Assembly (NCBI RefSeq): GCF_003383615.1
Contig: NZ_QNUL01000005.1
Span: 186,001 to 250,000 of the forward strand
DNA length: 64,000 nucleotides
Reading direction: 5' to 3'
DNA from: Dyadobacter luteus
GTDB lineage: Bacteria; Bacteroidota; Bacteroidia; Cytophagales; Spirosomataceae
Shown: positions 55,714-64,000 of the stretch, piece after piece
Numbering within the stretch: position 1 is the first letter of the stretch
Layout: the number at the start of each line of letters is the position of its first letter
Notes under the pieces: generated by a model
Told to the model about the DNA's origin: nothing
The model's database searches: none
What the model saw: the letters and a program-made list of their open reading frames with translations, nothing else
Position numbers and translations under genes: made by a program

Positions 55714-56554
55714 AGAATACGATATTGTCAATAAGTCTGACCGGTCCGAGAAACACGGCTACGCAGATGGCATTGTTACCGGTAGACCCAATTTCTGAAA
55801 TGGTTTCCAATGTTTTCAGATCTGCAATTTCAAAATAATCGAGTGTAAAAGCTTCGTATTTTTTGAATTCTGCTTCGGCGTTTGTTCTTACTGTTTCGGG
55901 TGTCTGTCCTTTGAGCAGACTTTCTTTTGCAACAGATAAGATTCTGTGAATATTCGCTGCCAGTATTTTCTCTTTGTCACTGAGACGCTGGTTGCGGGAA
56001 GACATTGCCAAGCCGCTTTCTTCTCTCACAGTAGGGCAAATCACAAGCTCCAGCTGAAACGAGAGATCCGAAACGAGGCGGCTGATTACAGCGACTTGCT
56101 GTAGGTCTTTTTGTCCGAAATAAGCTTTATCAGGCTGAACAATGTTAAATAATTTGGAAACAACCAGTCCAACACCATTGAAATGACCTGGCCGGGAGAC
56201 ACCTTCCATTACTGTTTCCAGATTCCCAAAATTAAAAGTCATCACTGCCGTATCAGGATACATTTCCTGAACAGAGGGTGCGAATACAGCTGAGCAGCCA
56301 GCAGCCTGAAGCAATTCTGTATCCGCTTCCAGCGTACGCGGGTACTTTTCCAGATCCGCAGGATTATTGAATTGTGTGGGATTTACAAAAATGCTGCAAA
56401 CAGCTAAATCATTTTCGGCACCTGCAGATTCGAGTAATGAAATATGTCCATTGTGGAGCGCGCCCATAGTGGGTACAAATCCGATGGTCTTACCTGATGC
56501 CCGCTGCTGTTTCAAAAAATTCCGGAAGGCAGGAATTGAAGTAAATACTTCCAT
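55712..56554 (-). CDS. panC: Pantothenate synthetase
   Basis: 280 residues, the usual PanC length. ATP-binding PTMGALHNGH (28-37), PTQFN, GQKDLQQVAVI and SSRNQRL are conserved. It joins pantoate and beta-alanine via a pantoyl adenylate. A small hairpin (CCGGTT/AACCGG at 56579-56601) lies in the leader region. Confidence 0.96.
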   Translation of the reverse strand: MEVFTSIPAFRNFLKQQRASGKTIGFVPTMGALHNGHISLLESAGAENDLAVCSIFVNPTQFNNPADLEKYPRTLEADTELLQAAGCSAVFAPSVQEMYPDTAVMTFNFGNLETVMEGVSRPGHFNGVGLVVSKLFNIVQPDKAYFGQKDLQQVAVISRLVSDLSFQLELVICPTVREESGLAMSSRNQRLSDKEKILAANIHRILSVAKESLLKGQTPETVRTNAEAEFKKYEAFTLDYFEIADLKTLETISEIGSTGNNAICVAVFLGPVRLIDNIVF

Positions 56555-56701
56555 GAATAGAGGATGAATTTCAAATCACCGGTTATTATCGGGTGAACCG
56601 GCTATTTTAACAAAAGAAACGGGTTTTTAAGCAAATCCCGGAAATATTAGGAATGGGAATCCCCAAACTGAACGCAATATTACAATTTGTTTGGAATATC
56701 T

Positions 56702-56733
56702 TTTGATTTTGCGATTTTTTTTGTATAATTTTG
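56702..56733 (+). promoter_or_regulatory. Promoter of the GT5-like gene
   Basis: TTTG (56702-56705), a 20-bp spacer and TAATTTTG (56726-56733). Transcription would start near 56740, about 26 nt before the ATG. It is the best promoter match in the window. Confidence 0.7.
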
Positions 56734-56765
56734 CAAAACTTTTTTTCACAAACTGCTAAATATCT

Positions 56766-57572
56766 ATGGAGAAACTACGAATTTTGTATGTAGCCAGTGA
56801 AATCAATCCTTTCCTTCAGACCACCGATGTTGCCGATTACGTAAGAAAACTTCCTCAGGCGATGCAGGAGCGTGGAGCAGAAATCAGAATTCTGGTACCG
56901 CGTTTTGGTTTGATCAATGAGCGTAAAAACAGGCTTCATGAAGTAGTTCGACTATCAGGAATAAATATAACCGTAGGAGATGAAGAAAAGCCACTAATCA
57001 TTAAAGTTGCTTCCATTCCAAATGCCAAGCTACAGGTCTATTTTATAGATAATGATGATTATTTTCATCGTAAATCAGTGTTCGTCGATAAGGAGAACAA
57101 CTTTTACGATGACAATGATGAGCGCGCAATTTTCTTCTGCAAGGGTGTTTTAGAAACTGTTAAAAAACTGGGTTGGGCTCCTGATGTGGTGCACTGTAAC
57201 GACTGGATGACTGCATTGATTCCTTTGTATCTGAAAACAACTTATCGTAACGATCCGATGTTTAAGGATACGAAAAGTGTATTTACTGTACACAACAATG
57301 CATTTGATTTCAAATTTGATGCTGATTTGCAAAGCAAAGCGAAGGCAATGGATGTGAGTGACGAGGCTTTGGCACATTTGCACTCAGCTGACTTTGAAGG
57401 TTTTGTTAAAATCGGCTGTGCATATGCGGATGCTGTTATCAAGGCGGATGAGCGTTGCAGCGATAGTTTGAATCAGATTTTCAACGATGCTCCTAAAAGA
57501 GTAGAACTTGATGAGCACGATGAAAAATTCTCAGAGTCTTATTATAATCTGTATACAGATTTGATGAATTAA
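56766..57572 (+). CDS. Half-length GT5 glycogen/starch synthase-like protein
   Basis: 268 residues that correspond to the N-terminal (ADP-glucose-acceptor) domain of glycogen synthase, with ILYVASEINPFLQTTDVADYV and the PDVVHCNDWMTALIP block. The C-terminal GT-B domain with the nucleotide-binding motif is absent; the gene ends in an acidic tail after residue 240. Short homologues are common in Bacteroidota, so this is probably the natural length and not a broken gene. With half the active site missing, it may not be a catalyst. Confidence 0.75.
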   Translation: MEKLRILYVASEINPFLQTTDVADYVRKLPQAMQERGAEIRILVPRFGLINERKNRLHEVVRLSGINITVGDEEKPLIIKVASIPNAKLQVYFIDNDDYFHRKSVFVDKENNFYDDNDERAIFFCKGVLETVKKLGWAPDVVHCNDWMTALIPLYLKTTYRNDPMFKDTKSVFTVHNNAFDFKFDADLQSKAKAMDVSDEALAHLHSADFEGFVKIGCAYADAVIKADERCSDSLNQIFNDAPKRVELDEHDEKFSESYYNLYTDLMN

Positions 57573-57593
57573 CCCTGACACGGGTTATACGGG

Positions 57594-57628
57594 AAAAAGG
57601 GGAAGGCTATGCAGCCTTCCCCTTTTTT
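57594..57628 (+). terminator. Terminator after the GT5-like gene
   Basis: A 15-bp perfect stem (57594-57608 with 57613-57627, core GGGGAAGGCT) with tetraloop ATGC and a T run. Confidence 0.93.
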
Positions 57629-57796
57629 ATTGTTCGCCTAAAAATAAATTTAAAAAAAACTGATAAGAAAAAGCGAGTGTGTTCGAACACTCTTTTGTTA
57701 TTGGATAATTTGGAGTTAAAGCCCTTGCTATACCGGTTCTGTTACTTTTTATTTGTACGTTGTTAATAACATACACTTTAAATTAACATAATAATT

Positions 57797-59635
57797 ATGT
57801 GTGGAATTGTAGCTTATGTAGGGGAAAGAGATGCGTTCCCGTTAATTCTGAAAGGGCTGAAACGTTTAGAATATAGAGGTTATGACAGCTCTGGTATTGC
57901 TCTGTTGGAAGAGGGAGAATTGAATATTTATAAGAAAAAGGGTAAGGTAGCAGACCTGGAATTACAGAACGCAGGGAAGGAGCTTAAATCTACAATTGGA
58001 ATTGGCCACACAAGGTGGGCGACGCACGGTGTGCCTAATGACGTAAATGCACATCCTCATTATTCTAATGATAAGAAACTGGCCATTATTCATAATGGGA
58101 TTATCGAGAACTATGCTTCAATCAAACAAAATCTTATAAGTAAAGGACACGTCTTTTTTAGTGATACTGATACGGAGGTCTTGATTCATTTCATAGAAGA
58201 CATTCAAAAGGAGACAGGGCACTGTCTGGAAGACGCGGTAAAACTGGCTTTGAAAGAAGTTGTTGGAGCTTATGCAATAGTAATCATGTCGGTTGATCAT
58301 CCGGGACAGTTGATTGCAGCACGTAAAGGAAGTCCGCTTGTTATCGGAGTGGGGGAAAATGAATTTTTCTTTGCTTCTGATGCTACGCCGATTATTGAAT
58401 ACACGAAAAACGTGGTATATCTGGATGATTACGAAGTTGCGTTGGTGCGTGATGGAAAACTCACTATCCAGAATCTAGACAACACGGAAACTGTCCCCTA
58501 TATTCAAAAGCTTGAAATGGAGCTGGAAACCATCGAAAAGGGTGGATACGACCATTTCATGATCAAGGAAATTTTTGAGCAGCCACGCTCTATTGCGGAC
58601 AGTATGCGCGGAAGACTGAATGCAGCGGAAGCTCAACTTCAACTCGGTGGGTTGAGTAACTACATGGATAAACTTGTAGCAGCAGACCGGATTGTGATTG
58701 TGGGATGTGGTACTTCATGGCATGCAGGGCTTGTAGCAGAGTATTTGTTTGAAGAACTTGCCCGTGTGAATGTGGAGGTTGAGTACGCCTCAGAATTCCG
58801 GTACAGAAATCCGGTTATTAAAGAGAATGATATTGTGATTGCAATTTCTCAATCAGGAGAAACTGCAGATACATTGGCGGCTATCGAACTTGCCAAATCC
58901 AAAGGCGCTACGATATTCGGAATTTGTAATGTGGTTGGTTCTTCAATCGCACGCGCATCACACGCCGGAGCGTATACCCATGCAGGACCTGAGATAGGAG
59001 TGGCAAGTACTAAAGCGTTTACAGCTCAGGTAACTGTACTTACATTGATGGCTCTGGCAGTTGCCAAGAAAAAAGGAACGATTACGGATGAGGTATTTGA
59101 ACGTTTGCTGGCTGAACTGGATAATATACCATCGAAGGTGAATAAGGTTTTCGAGAGTGCTACGAAAATCAAAGAGATCGCTTTTATCTTCACCTATGCC
59201 AAAAACTTCATTTACCTGGGAAGAGGTTTGAACTTCCCGGTTGCTTTGGAAGGTGCGTTGAAGCTTAAAGAAATATCCTACATCCATGCGGAGGGATATC
59301 CTGCGGCAGAAATGAAACACGGACCAATCGCTCTGATTGATGAGGATATGCCTGTCGTTTTCCTGGCAACGAAAGATAGTTCATACGAAAAGATCGTTTC
59401 CAATATCCAGGAAGTAAAAGCCAGAAAAGGAAGAGTAATTGCCATCGTTACGGAAGGCGATACTCTGATCCCAACTATGGTTGATTTTGTAATTGAAGTA
59501 CCGGATACTCATGAGGTACTCACGCCGCTGCTTTCGGTGATTCCATTGCAGCTTCTGTCGTACTATATTGCTGTAATGAGAGGCAGAAATGTAGATCAGC
59601 CTAGAAATCTTGCGAAATCAGTAACTGTAGAGTAA
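57797..59635 (+). CDS. glmS: Glutamine--fructose-6-phosphate aminotransferase (isomerising)
   Basis: 612 residues. The N-terminal nucleophile is the Cys after the initiator Met (MCGIVAYVG), with HTRWATHG in the glutaminase domain. Two SIS domains (VGCGTSWHAGLV; ISQSGETADTL; KELSY-like KEISYIHAEGYPAAEMKHGPIAL) bind the sugar phosphate, and the end is PRNLAKSVTVE. It commits fructose-6-P to hexosamine for peptidoglycan and LPS. The upstream 168 bp show no glmS ribozyme. Confidence 0.97.
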   Translation: MCGIVAYVGERDAFPLILKGLKRLEYRGYDSSGIALLEEGELNIYKKKGKVADLELQNAGKELKSTIGIGHTRWATHGVPNDVNAHPHYSNDKKLAIIHNGIIENYASIKQNLISKGHVFFSDTDTEVLIHFIEDIQKETGHCLEDAVKLALKEVVGAYAIVIMSVDHPGQLIAARKGSPLVIGVGENEFFFASDATPIIEYTKNVVYLDDYEVALVRDGKLTIQNLDNTETVPYIQKLEMELETIEKGGYDHFMIKEIFEQPRSIADSMRGRLNAAEAQLQLGGLSNYMDKLVAADRIVIVGCGTSWHAGLVAEYLFEELARVNVEVEYASEFRYRNPVIKENDIVIAISQSGETADTLAAIELAKSKGATIFGICNVVGSSIARASHAGAYTHAGPEIGVASTKAFTAQVTVLTLMALAVAKKKGTITDEVFERLLAELDNIPSKVNKVFESATKIKEIAFIFTYAKNFIYLGRGLNFPVALEGALKLKEISYIHAEGYPAAEMKHGPIALIDEDMPVVFLATKDSSYEKIVSNIQEVKARKGRVIAIVTEGDTLIPTMVDFVIEVPDTHEVLTPLLSVIPLQLLSYYIAVMRGRNVDQPRNLAKSVTVE

Positions 59636-59652
59636 GATTAATCTCATCAGAA

Positions 59653-59687
59653 TAAAATGCGGAGTGGTCAATTGGCCGCTCCGTTTT
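59653..59687 (+). terminator. Terminator after glmS
   Basis: CGGAG and CTCCG arms with a G-T-wobbled inner stem (about 59660-59683), flanked by A and T tracts. Confidence 0.7.
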
Positions 59688-59728
59688 CATTTGCTATGAT
59701 TTGGAGAATAAAATCAGAAGCCTTTCGT

Positions 59729-59736
59729 TAGTTTTG
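59729..59736 (+). promoter_or_regulatory. Candidate -7 element of gldD
   Basis: TAGTTTTG fits TAnnTTTG. The nearest TTTG is 25 bp upstream, longer than usual. The leader would be about 20 nt. Confidence 0.35.
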
Positions 59737-59762
59737 CACGTCGAACAGCCTCGTTAATTTGT

Positions 59763-60365
59763 ATGTGTAAAAAGTGCTCCTTGTTTAAAGTATTTTCCTT
59801 ATTTATTCTCATCGGATTGGTGTTTCAATCGTGTGGCACAAAAGAGCAAAATTATGTCCCCAAACCGAAAGGGTTCAATCGCATTACACTTCCGGCTCAT
59901 CGCTACACACCTCTGAAAGAAAATCATCCTTATACATTTGCCTATTCTCAATGGGCCAGGGTCTTGCCAGATACATTCGCAACTGCGGGGAAAGATTGGC
60001 TTTTTGTTCATTATCCACAGTTTGGTGCAAACATTCAGCTTACTTATAAACCAATCGGTGGGGATCAAAAAAAACTACAGGAGTATATCAACGACGCTTA
60101 TAAACTGGCCGGTAAACATCAAATCAGGGCATCTTCAATTCAGGAAAGCCGCATGACTACCCCGAATGGCTACAATGCCATGCTTTTTAAGATAGAAGGT
60201 GATGTTCCCAGCCCGTATCAGTTTTATACAACGGATAGTTCAAGGCACTTTTTAAGAGGAGCCATTTATTTTCCTGTCGCTACCAAAAACGACTCACTTG
60301 CTCCTGTAATAGATTATATTCAAAAGGATATGATTCATTTGCTGAACACACTTCAATGGAGATAA
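59763..60365 (+). CDS. gldD: Gliding motility lipoprotein GldD
   Basis: 200 residues. The lipobox ends at Cys24 (LVFQSC). The conserved start YVPKPKGFNRITLPAHRYTPL identifies GldD. It is a periplasmic lipoprotein required for gliding and type IX secretion in Flavobacterium; its biochemical role is unsettled. gldE, which often neighbours it, is not here. Confidence 0.92.
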   Translation: MCKKCSLFKVFSLFILIGLVFQSCGTKEQNYVPKPKGFNRITLPAHRYTPLKENHPYTFAYSQWARVLPDTFATAGKDWLFVHYPQFGANIQLTYKPIGGDQKKLQEYINDAYKLAGKHQIRASSIQESRMTTPNGYNAMLFKIEGDVPSPYQFYTTDSSRHFLRGAIYFPVATKNDSLAPVIDYIQKDMIHLLNTLQWR

Positions 60366-60436
60366 AGTGGCCCGGTGTATTGTCATGCATTTTGTAAGGC
60401 AGTATCTTTACGAATTACCCATAAATTTTTCTGACC

Positions 60437-61153
60437 ATGGCGAGAAAGCAACCTAAGAATCAACTGCGACTTGATTTTTCTGTACGAGGAAACCGAATTG
60501 TACTGCCTCTGGGACAAATTGAAAGTCAGCGTTCTGCAGAATTGCTTTTTGAAGGTCTGGTTAGCGGGGAATGGGTTATTGAACCTGCAGGAGATATTGC
60601 GGATATTTCCTATGCGCAGGATATTGTACAGCAGATCGGCCACAGGCTTCCTTACCCTGAGGGAATTAAAATTGCTCAGTTACATTTTGCAGATGATCAT
60701 TTCAAAGGTTTCTCTGCAATCTTTAACCAAAAAGGCTGGGTATTTGTTAATGCCAAAGCTGATATCAATGAGCGCAATTATCAGATCCATTTACTGACGG
60801 TATCCCTGGGGCTAAGTAGTGCTTATCCTGCAAGAACCTCACTGGCTAGTCGTTCGGAGAGGCTGGTTTTTGATGCTCTTTTGCCTTACAAAGATGTACA
60901 AAGCTTTTTCAGGACTAACATTTCTACAATTCCTGTGTTCCTGGCTTACGATATTTCCAACTTCTTTAAAGTGCCTTTCCAGGTGGTTTTGAAAAGAGCT
61001 TTACAATTAGAAATTATTTCTGATCAGCAATACCGCAATTTTATGGCTGTTCAGCCACAGGCATTTTCTAAGCCCCGTGAGTTGTTTGTTTCCAAAGACG
61101 GAAACATAGATGATCTGGAAGCTCAGCTTTTCGGAGACGAAAATCTGGAGTAG
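60437..61153 (+). CDS. ImmA/IrrE-like protein with degenerate active site
   Basis: 238 residues. The middle (FNQKGWVFVNAKADINERNY then QIHLLTVSLGL) sits where ImmA/IrrE peptidases have their HExxH. Here the His and Glu pattern is lost, so a zinc site is not present. The following VFLAYDISNFFKVPFQVVLKRALQLEIISDQQY matches the C-terminal helical part of those proteins. A non-catalytic sensor or binding role is possible. The assignment is by pattern only. It ends 7 bp from the convergent SDR gene, with no terminator between. Confidence 0.4.
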   Translation: MARKQPKNQLRLDFSVRGNRIVLPLGQIESQRSAELLFEGLVSGEWVIEPAGDIADISYAQDIVQQIGHRLPYPEGIKIAQLHFADDHFKGFSAIFNQKGWVFVNAKADINERNYQIHLLTVSLGLSSAYPARTSLASRSERLVFDALLPYKDVQSFFRTNISTIPVFLAYDISNFFKVPFQVVLKRALQLEIISDQQYRNFMAVQPQAFSKPRELFVSKDGNIDDLEAQLFGDENLE

Positions 61154-61160
61154 ACCACGC

Positions 61161-61952
61161 TTACTTACCACCCATGTTGCTAAGGTCCGGCAATGGGCTT
61201 ACTGCAGTCCAGCCTCCATCTACTACAATGCTTTGTCCGGTAATATGTCCGGAATGAGGTGATAAAAGAAACAGTGCGGCATTGGCAATATCTTCACAAA
61301 TGGCCGGCCGGCCCATTGGCGTAATCGCTGACCATATTTTTGGATAAGTCGGATCTTCTGCCAGCGTTCTCTCCGTTAGCGTCGCACCCGGTGCTACCGT
61401 ATTGATCGTAATTCCATACGGAGAAAGTTCTATTACCAAATTTTTGGCAAGCATTTCCAGTCCGGCTTTGGTCATTGCATAAGCAGCCAGAAACTGATGT
61501 GCCTGATGACCTACGACGGACGACATCAAAAGAATCCTTCCTCCTGATTTTTGCGTGCGCATCTGTCGCGCGGATGCCTGCGTAAGCAGAAAGGAACCCG
61601 CCAGATTCAGATCAAGTACCTTTTTTAGATTGTCAACAGGATATTCAAAAAAATCACCAAACAGCGTAATTCCTGCATTTGCTACGGTTATTGTCAGTTT
61701 TCCAAAGCAGCGGATAGCTTCTTCTACAAGGCTTTCTATTAACTCCGGTGAAGAGGCATCTCCCGCAAAAGCGAAACAATCTCCTCCCGCTTCCCGTATT
61801 TGTCTGGCAGCATCGGAAGCAAGTGCTTCGTCGGCATCATTCAGAACTACGTCCGCTCCCTGCAAAGCTAATTGTCGCGCGATTTCAAAGCCAATACCTT
61901 GTCCTGCCCCCGTTACTATCGCTACCTGATTATTAAACAACTGGCCGCTCAT
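61161..61952 (-). CDS. SDR family oxidoreductase
   Basis: 263 residues. NAD(P)-binding TGAGQGIG (14-21) and the Ser145, Tyr158, Lys162 triad in AAYAMTKAG are intact. Many such enzymes oxidise or reduce sugars or their acids. It is encoded 87 bp downstream of a sugar-acid dehydratase on the same strand, so a pathway of sugar acid oxidation is inferred. ATG at 61952 gives the proper start. Confidence 0.85.
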   Translation of the reverse strand: MSGQLFNNQVAIVTGAGQGIGFEIARQLALQGADVVLNDADEALASDAARQIREAGGDCFAFAGDASSPELIESLVEEAIRCFGKLTITVANAGITLFGDFFEYPVDNLKKVLDLNLAGSFLLTQASARQMRTQKSGGRILLMSSVVGHQAHQFLAAYAMTKAGLEMLAKNLVIELSPYGITINTVAPGATLTERTLAEDPTYPKIWSAITPMGRPAICEDIANAALFLLSPHSGHITGQSIVVDGGWTAVSPLPDLSNMGGK

Positions 61953-62039
61953 TAGATATCTGTAAGTTTGTTCATGATAAAGGTAAATACAATCTCTGAA
62001 TTGCTGTTGCAGCACTCAGAGATTGTAAATAGCTATGAA

Positions 62040-63758
62040 TTAGTGTGAATCTCTCAGCACCTGATCCCCGGATCCTCCTTTCAGAAAATCAAGATCCGCG
62101 CCTTCGTGGGCTTGCATCACATGTTTGATATGAAGATTTACATAACCCCTGTTGTAACCTAATTCCAGTGGTTTCCATGAGCCGCGCCTTTGTTCCAGTT
62201 CTTCATCAGAAACTTCAAGATGTATTCGTCTGTTGGCAACATCCAGTTCAATGATATCTCCATCCTGAACCAGTGCCAATACACCTCCAACTGCAGCTTC
62301 CGGTGATACGTGCAAAACAACTGTTCCAAAACCTGTTCCACTCATGCGTCCGTCTGATATCCTTACCATATCAATGACTCCTTTCGCCAGAAGCTTTTTA
62401 GGTAATGACATATTCCCAACTTCCGGCATGCCCGGGTATCCCTTGGGCCCTACATTTTTCAGTACCAGAATACTATTTTCATCCACATCCAGATCAGGGT
62501 CATCAAGTCTGGCTTTGTAATCGTCAATGTCTTCAAAGACCACTGCCGGCCCGCGGTGCTGCATGAGCTCCGGCTTCAAGGATGCGGATGGTTTAATTAC
62601 TGCCCCGTTTATACACAGATTACCCCGAACCACAGCCAACCCAGTCAGATTTTTAACGGGTTCTTCCAAAGTGCCAATTACATTCGGATCGAAGCATTCT
62701 GCAGTTGCAGAGTTTTCAGCCATCGTTTTACCGTTGGCAGTAATAACATTAGGATGTAACAATCCAATCATTTCTTTCATAACAACCGGCAGTCCACCCG
62801 CGTAATAGAAATCTTCCATGAAGTAACCTCCGGATGGTTGCAAATTGAGAAGCAGAGGTATTTTTTCACAAAGCTGATTGAAGTCGTCGAGAGATAAGTC
62901 AACGCCAATTCGTCCGGCTATAGCCAACAGGTGAATTACAAAATTGGTTGATCCGCCTATTGCAGCATTCAGCATAATTGCATTTTCAAAAGCCTCACGA
63001 GTGAGTATTTGAGATAGACGGAGATCTTCCTTCACCATATCAACAATCCTTCTGCCCGACATGTGTGCAATTCGTTTGCGGCGCGAATCGGCGGCAGGAA
63101 TAGCAGCGTTTTCCGGTAGGGTAAGTCCAAGGGATTCCACCATACAAGCCATAGTAGAAGCTGTTCCCATTACTGCGCAATGGCCATCGCTCCGGCACAT
63201 GCAGGCTTCCGAAGTTGTGAGCTCTTCCTGAGACATTTCGCCATTGCGATACATCTCACTGAACCTCCATATATCGCTGGTTCCAATTGTTTTTCCTCTG
63301 TAACGCCCTGTAAGCATAGGTCCTCCTGAAACCACAATCGTGGGAATATCAACACTGGCTGCACCCATTACAAGAGAAGGCGTGGTTTTATCACAACCGC
63401 AAAGCAGAACTACCCCGTCGATGGGGTTGGCACGGATGGACTCTTCTACATCCATACTAGCCAGGTTTCGGAAAAGCATAGCAGTGGGCTTCATCAGTGT
63501 TTCTCCCAAAGACATCACTGGAAATTCCAGAGGAAACCCACCTGCCTCCCATACGCCTCGTTTGACCGATTCGGCCAGTTCTCTAAAGTGCCCGTTACAC
63601 GGTGTGAGCTCAGAAAAGGTGTTGCAGATACCTATTACCGGGCGCCCCTCAAATTCGTCTCCGGGATAACCCTGGTTCTTCATCCAGGCTCTGTATATAA
63701 AACCGTCTTTACCTGATTTTCCGAACCAGTCTGTGCTACGCAATTTATTTTCTTTCAT
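62040..63758 (-). CDS. IlvD/Edd family dehydratase, sugar-acid (L-arabinonate/D-xylonate) type
   Basis: 572 residues. The [2Fe-2S] cysteines can be placed at Cys54, Cys122 and Cys194, with PTAMLFRNLASMDVEE and SDGHCAVMGTASTM favouring the pentonate dehydratase branch over dihydroxyacid dehydratase. It would dehydrate an aldonate to a 2-keto-3-deoxy acid. An SDR follows. The precise sugar cannot be fixed from sequence. Confidence 0.8.
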   Translation of the reverse strand: MKENKLRSTDWFGKSGKDGFIYRAWMKNQGYPGDEFEGRPVIGICNTFSELTPCNGHFRELAESVKRGVWEAGGFPLEFPVMSLGETLMKPTAMLFRNLASMDVEESIRANPIDGVVLLCGCDKTTPSLVMGAASVDIPTIVVSGGPMLTGRYRGKTIGTSDIWRFSEMYRNGEMSQEELTTSEACMCRSDGHCAVMGTASTMACMVESLGLTLPENAAIPAADSRRKRIAHMSGRRIVDMVKEDLRLSQILTREAFENAIMLNAAIGGSTNFVIHLLAIAGRIGVDLSLDDFNQLCEKIPLLLNLQPSGGYFMEDFYYAGGLPVVMKEMIGLLHPNVITANGKTMAENSATAECFDPNVIGTLEEPVKNLTGLAVVRGNLCINGAVIKPSASLKPELMQHRGPAVVFEDIDDYKARLDDPDLDVDENSILVLKNVGPKGYPGMPEVGNMSLPKKLLAKGVIDMVRISDGRMSGTGFGTVVLHVSPEAAVGGVLALVQDGDIIELDVANRRIHLEVSDEELEQRRGSWKPLELGYNRGYVNLHIKHVMQAHEGADLDFLKGGSGDQVLRDSH

Positions 63759-63872
63759 TTTATCGCCATATTTTATAATTAATCAATAAAGGCGTAAATC
63801 AGTAAAATATAATTTACAGAAGCCTTTAAAATAAAATATGTATATTCGTTCGGTACCCGTCTGAAATGATCT

Positions 63873-64000
63873 ATGGTAAAAAATAGAATTTGTAAGCTCC
63901 TGATTTTCTTTTTTTCTGTTTCATTTTCTCACTTATCGTGGGGGCAATTTCAGCCAGATTCTTTCCTTGAAAAATTGCTTAAAAAGCAGCCGGAGAAATT
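63873..64000 (+). CDS. Secreted protein, N-terminal fragment (possible serine hydrolase)
   Basis: 43 codons from ATG at 63873 to the window edge. MVKNRICKLLIFFFSVSF is a signal peptide, with cleavage likely near WGQ. The following DSFLEKLLKKQPEKF is reminiscent of Bacteroidota class A beta-lactamase-like serine hydrolases, but no active-site motif is within view. Confidence 0.35.
   Translation, partial: MVKNRICKLLIFFFSVSFSHLSWGQFQPDSFLEKLLKKQPEK

Noticed and set aside
57629..57796. glmS ribozyme upstream of glmS
   Set aside because: No ribozyme-like paired core was seen, and this element is essentially confined to Firmicutes.
1..64000. CRISPR arrays, IS elements, tRNA or rRNA genes
   Set aside because: No regularly spaced direct repeats, transposase-like proteins, terminal inverted repeats or cloverleaf-like stretches were noticed. 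The search was by eye.

Overview
The window reads as chromosome of a Cytophagales bacterium (phylum Bacteroidota), probably of the Dyadobacter/Spirosoma kind. The evidence is a type IX secretion and gliding set (SprA, GldF, GldD, PorZ, two C25 peptidases of the PorU type), cargo proteins ending in type IX sorting domains, and recurrent core promoters of the Bacteroidota form TTTG-N20-TAnnTTTG. No rRNA, tRNA, CRISPR array or insertion sequence was seen. The genus is an inference from gene content.

Layout. 1-4.9 kb: start of mdh, a DUF1232 protein, tatA-gatA, an MltD-like transglycosylase and ruvA. 5-12.7 kb: the giant outer-membrane translocon gene sprA, then gcvH. 12.8-18.8 kb: a dihydroorotase-like gene without the usual metal-binding histidines, two DUF4199 membrane proteins, gldF without gldG, an ECF sigma/anti-sigma pair and an MscS channel. 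18.8-23.2 kb (minus strand): ahcY, an ahpC-ahpD peroxide pair and murF. 23.4-30.5 kb: FG-GAP secreted proteins, a RhaT-like transporter, an aldose-epimerase-like protein and a TIM-barrel sugar epimerase, which look like a carbohydrate cluster. 30.5-34.3 kb (minus): mqo and a secreted SGNH esterase.

34.3-43.4 kb is an unusually A+T-rich block. It holds two tandem C25 peptidases of the PorU type and, facing them, a lasso-peptide-type precursor with an asparagine-synthetase-like cyclase. The precursor matches the lasso leader signature at every conserved position, but no RRE protein, leader peptidase or exporter is encoded nearby. This is the most interesting locus in the window.

43.4-49.8 kb (minus): gcvT, comB, an undescribed three-module surface protein, porZ and udk, in one orientation with short gaps. 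49.9-57.6 kb: an FG-GAP protein, a panD-UPF0104-rfaE2-yugP operon, a Tat-exported Gfo/Idh/MocA oxidoreductase lying between panD and panC, and a half-length GT5 glycogen synthase-like gene. 57.8-64 kb: glmS, gldD, a protein resembling a degenerate ImmA/IrrE peptidase, a sugar-acid dehydratase plus SDR operon, and the start of a secreted protein.

How they work together. SprA forms the outer-membrane export channel. GldD is a lipoprotein needed for gliding and secretion. PorZ and PorU-type proteins act in cell-surface attachment of cargo. The FG-GAP protein at 23.4 kb, the esterase at 32.4 kb and the two C25 peptidases carry the C-terminal signal expected of this route. The rest is mostly housekeeping: amidotransferase, glycine cleavage, pantothenate, cell wall, amino sugar and peroxide defence.
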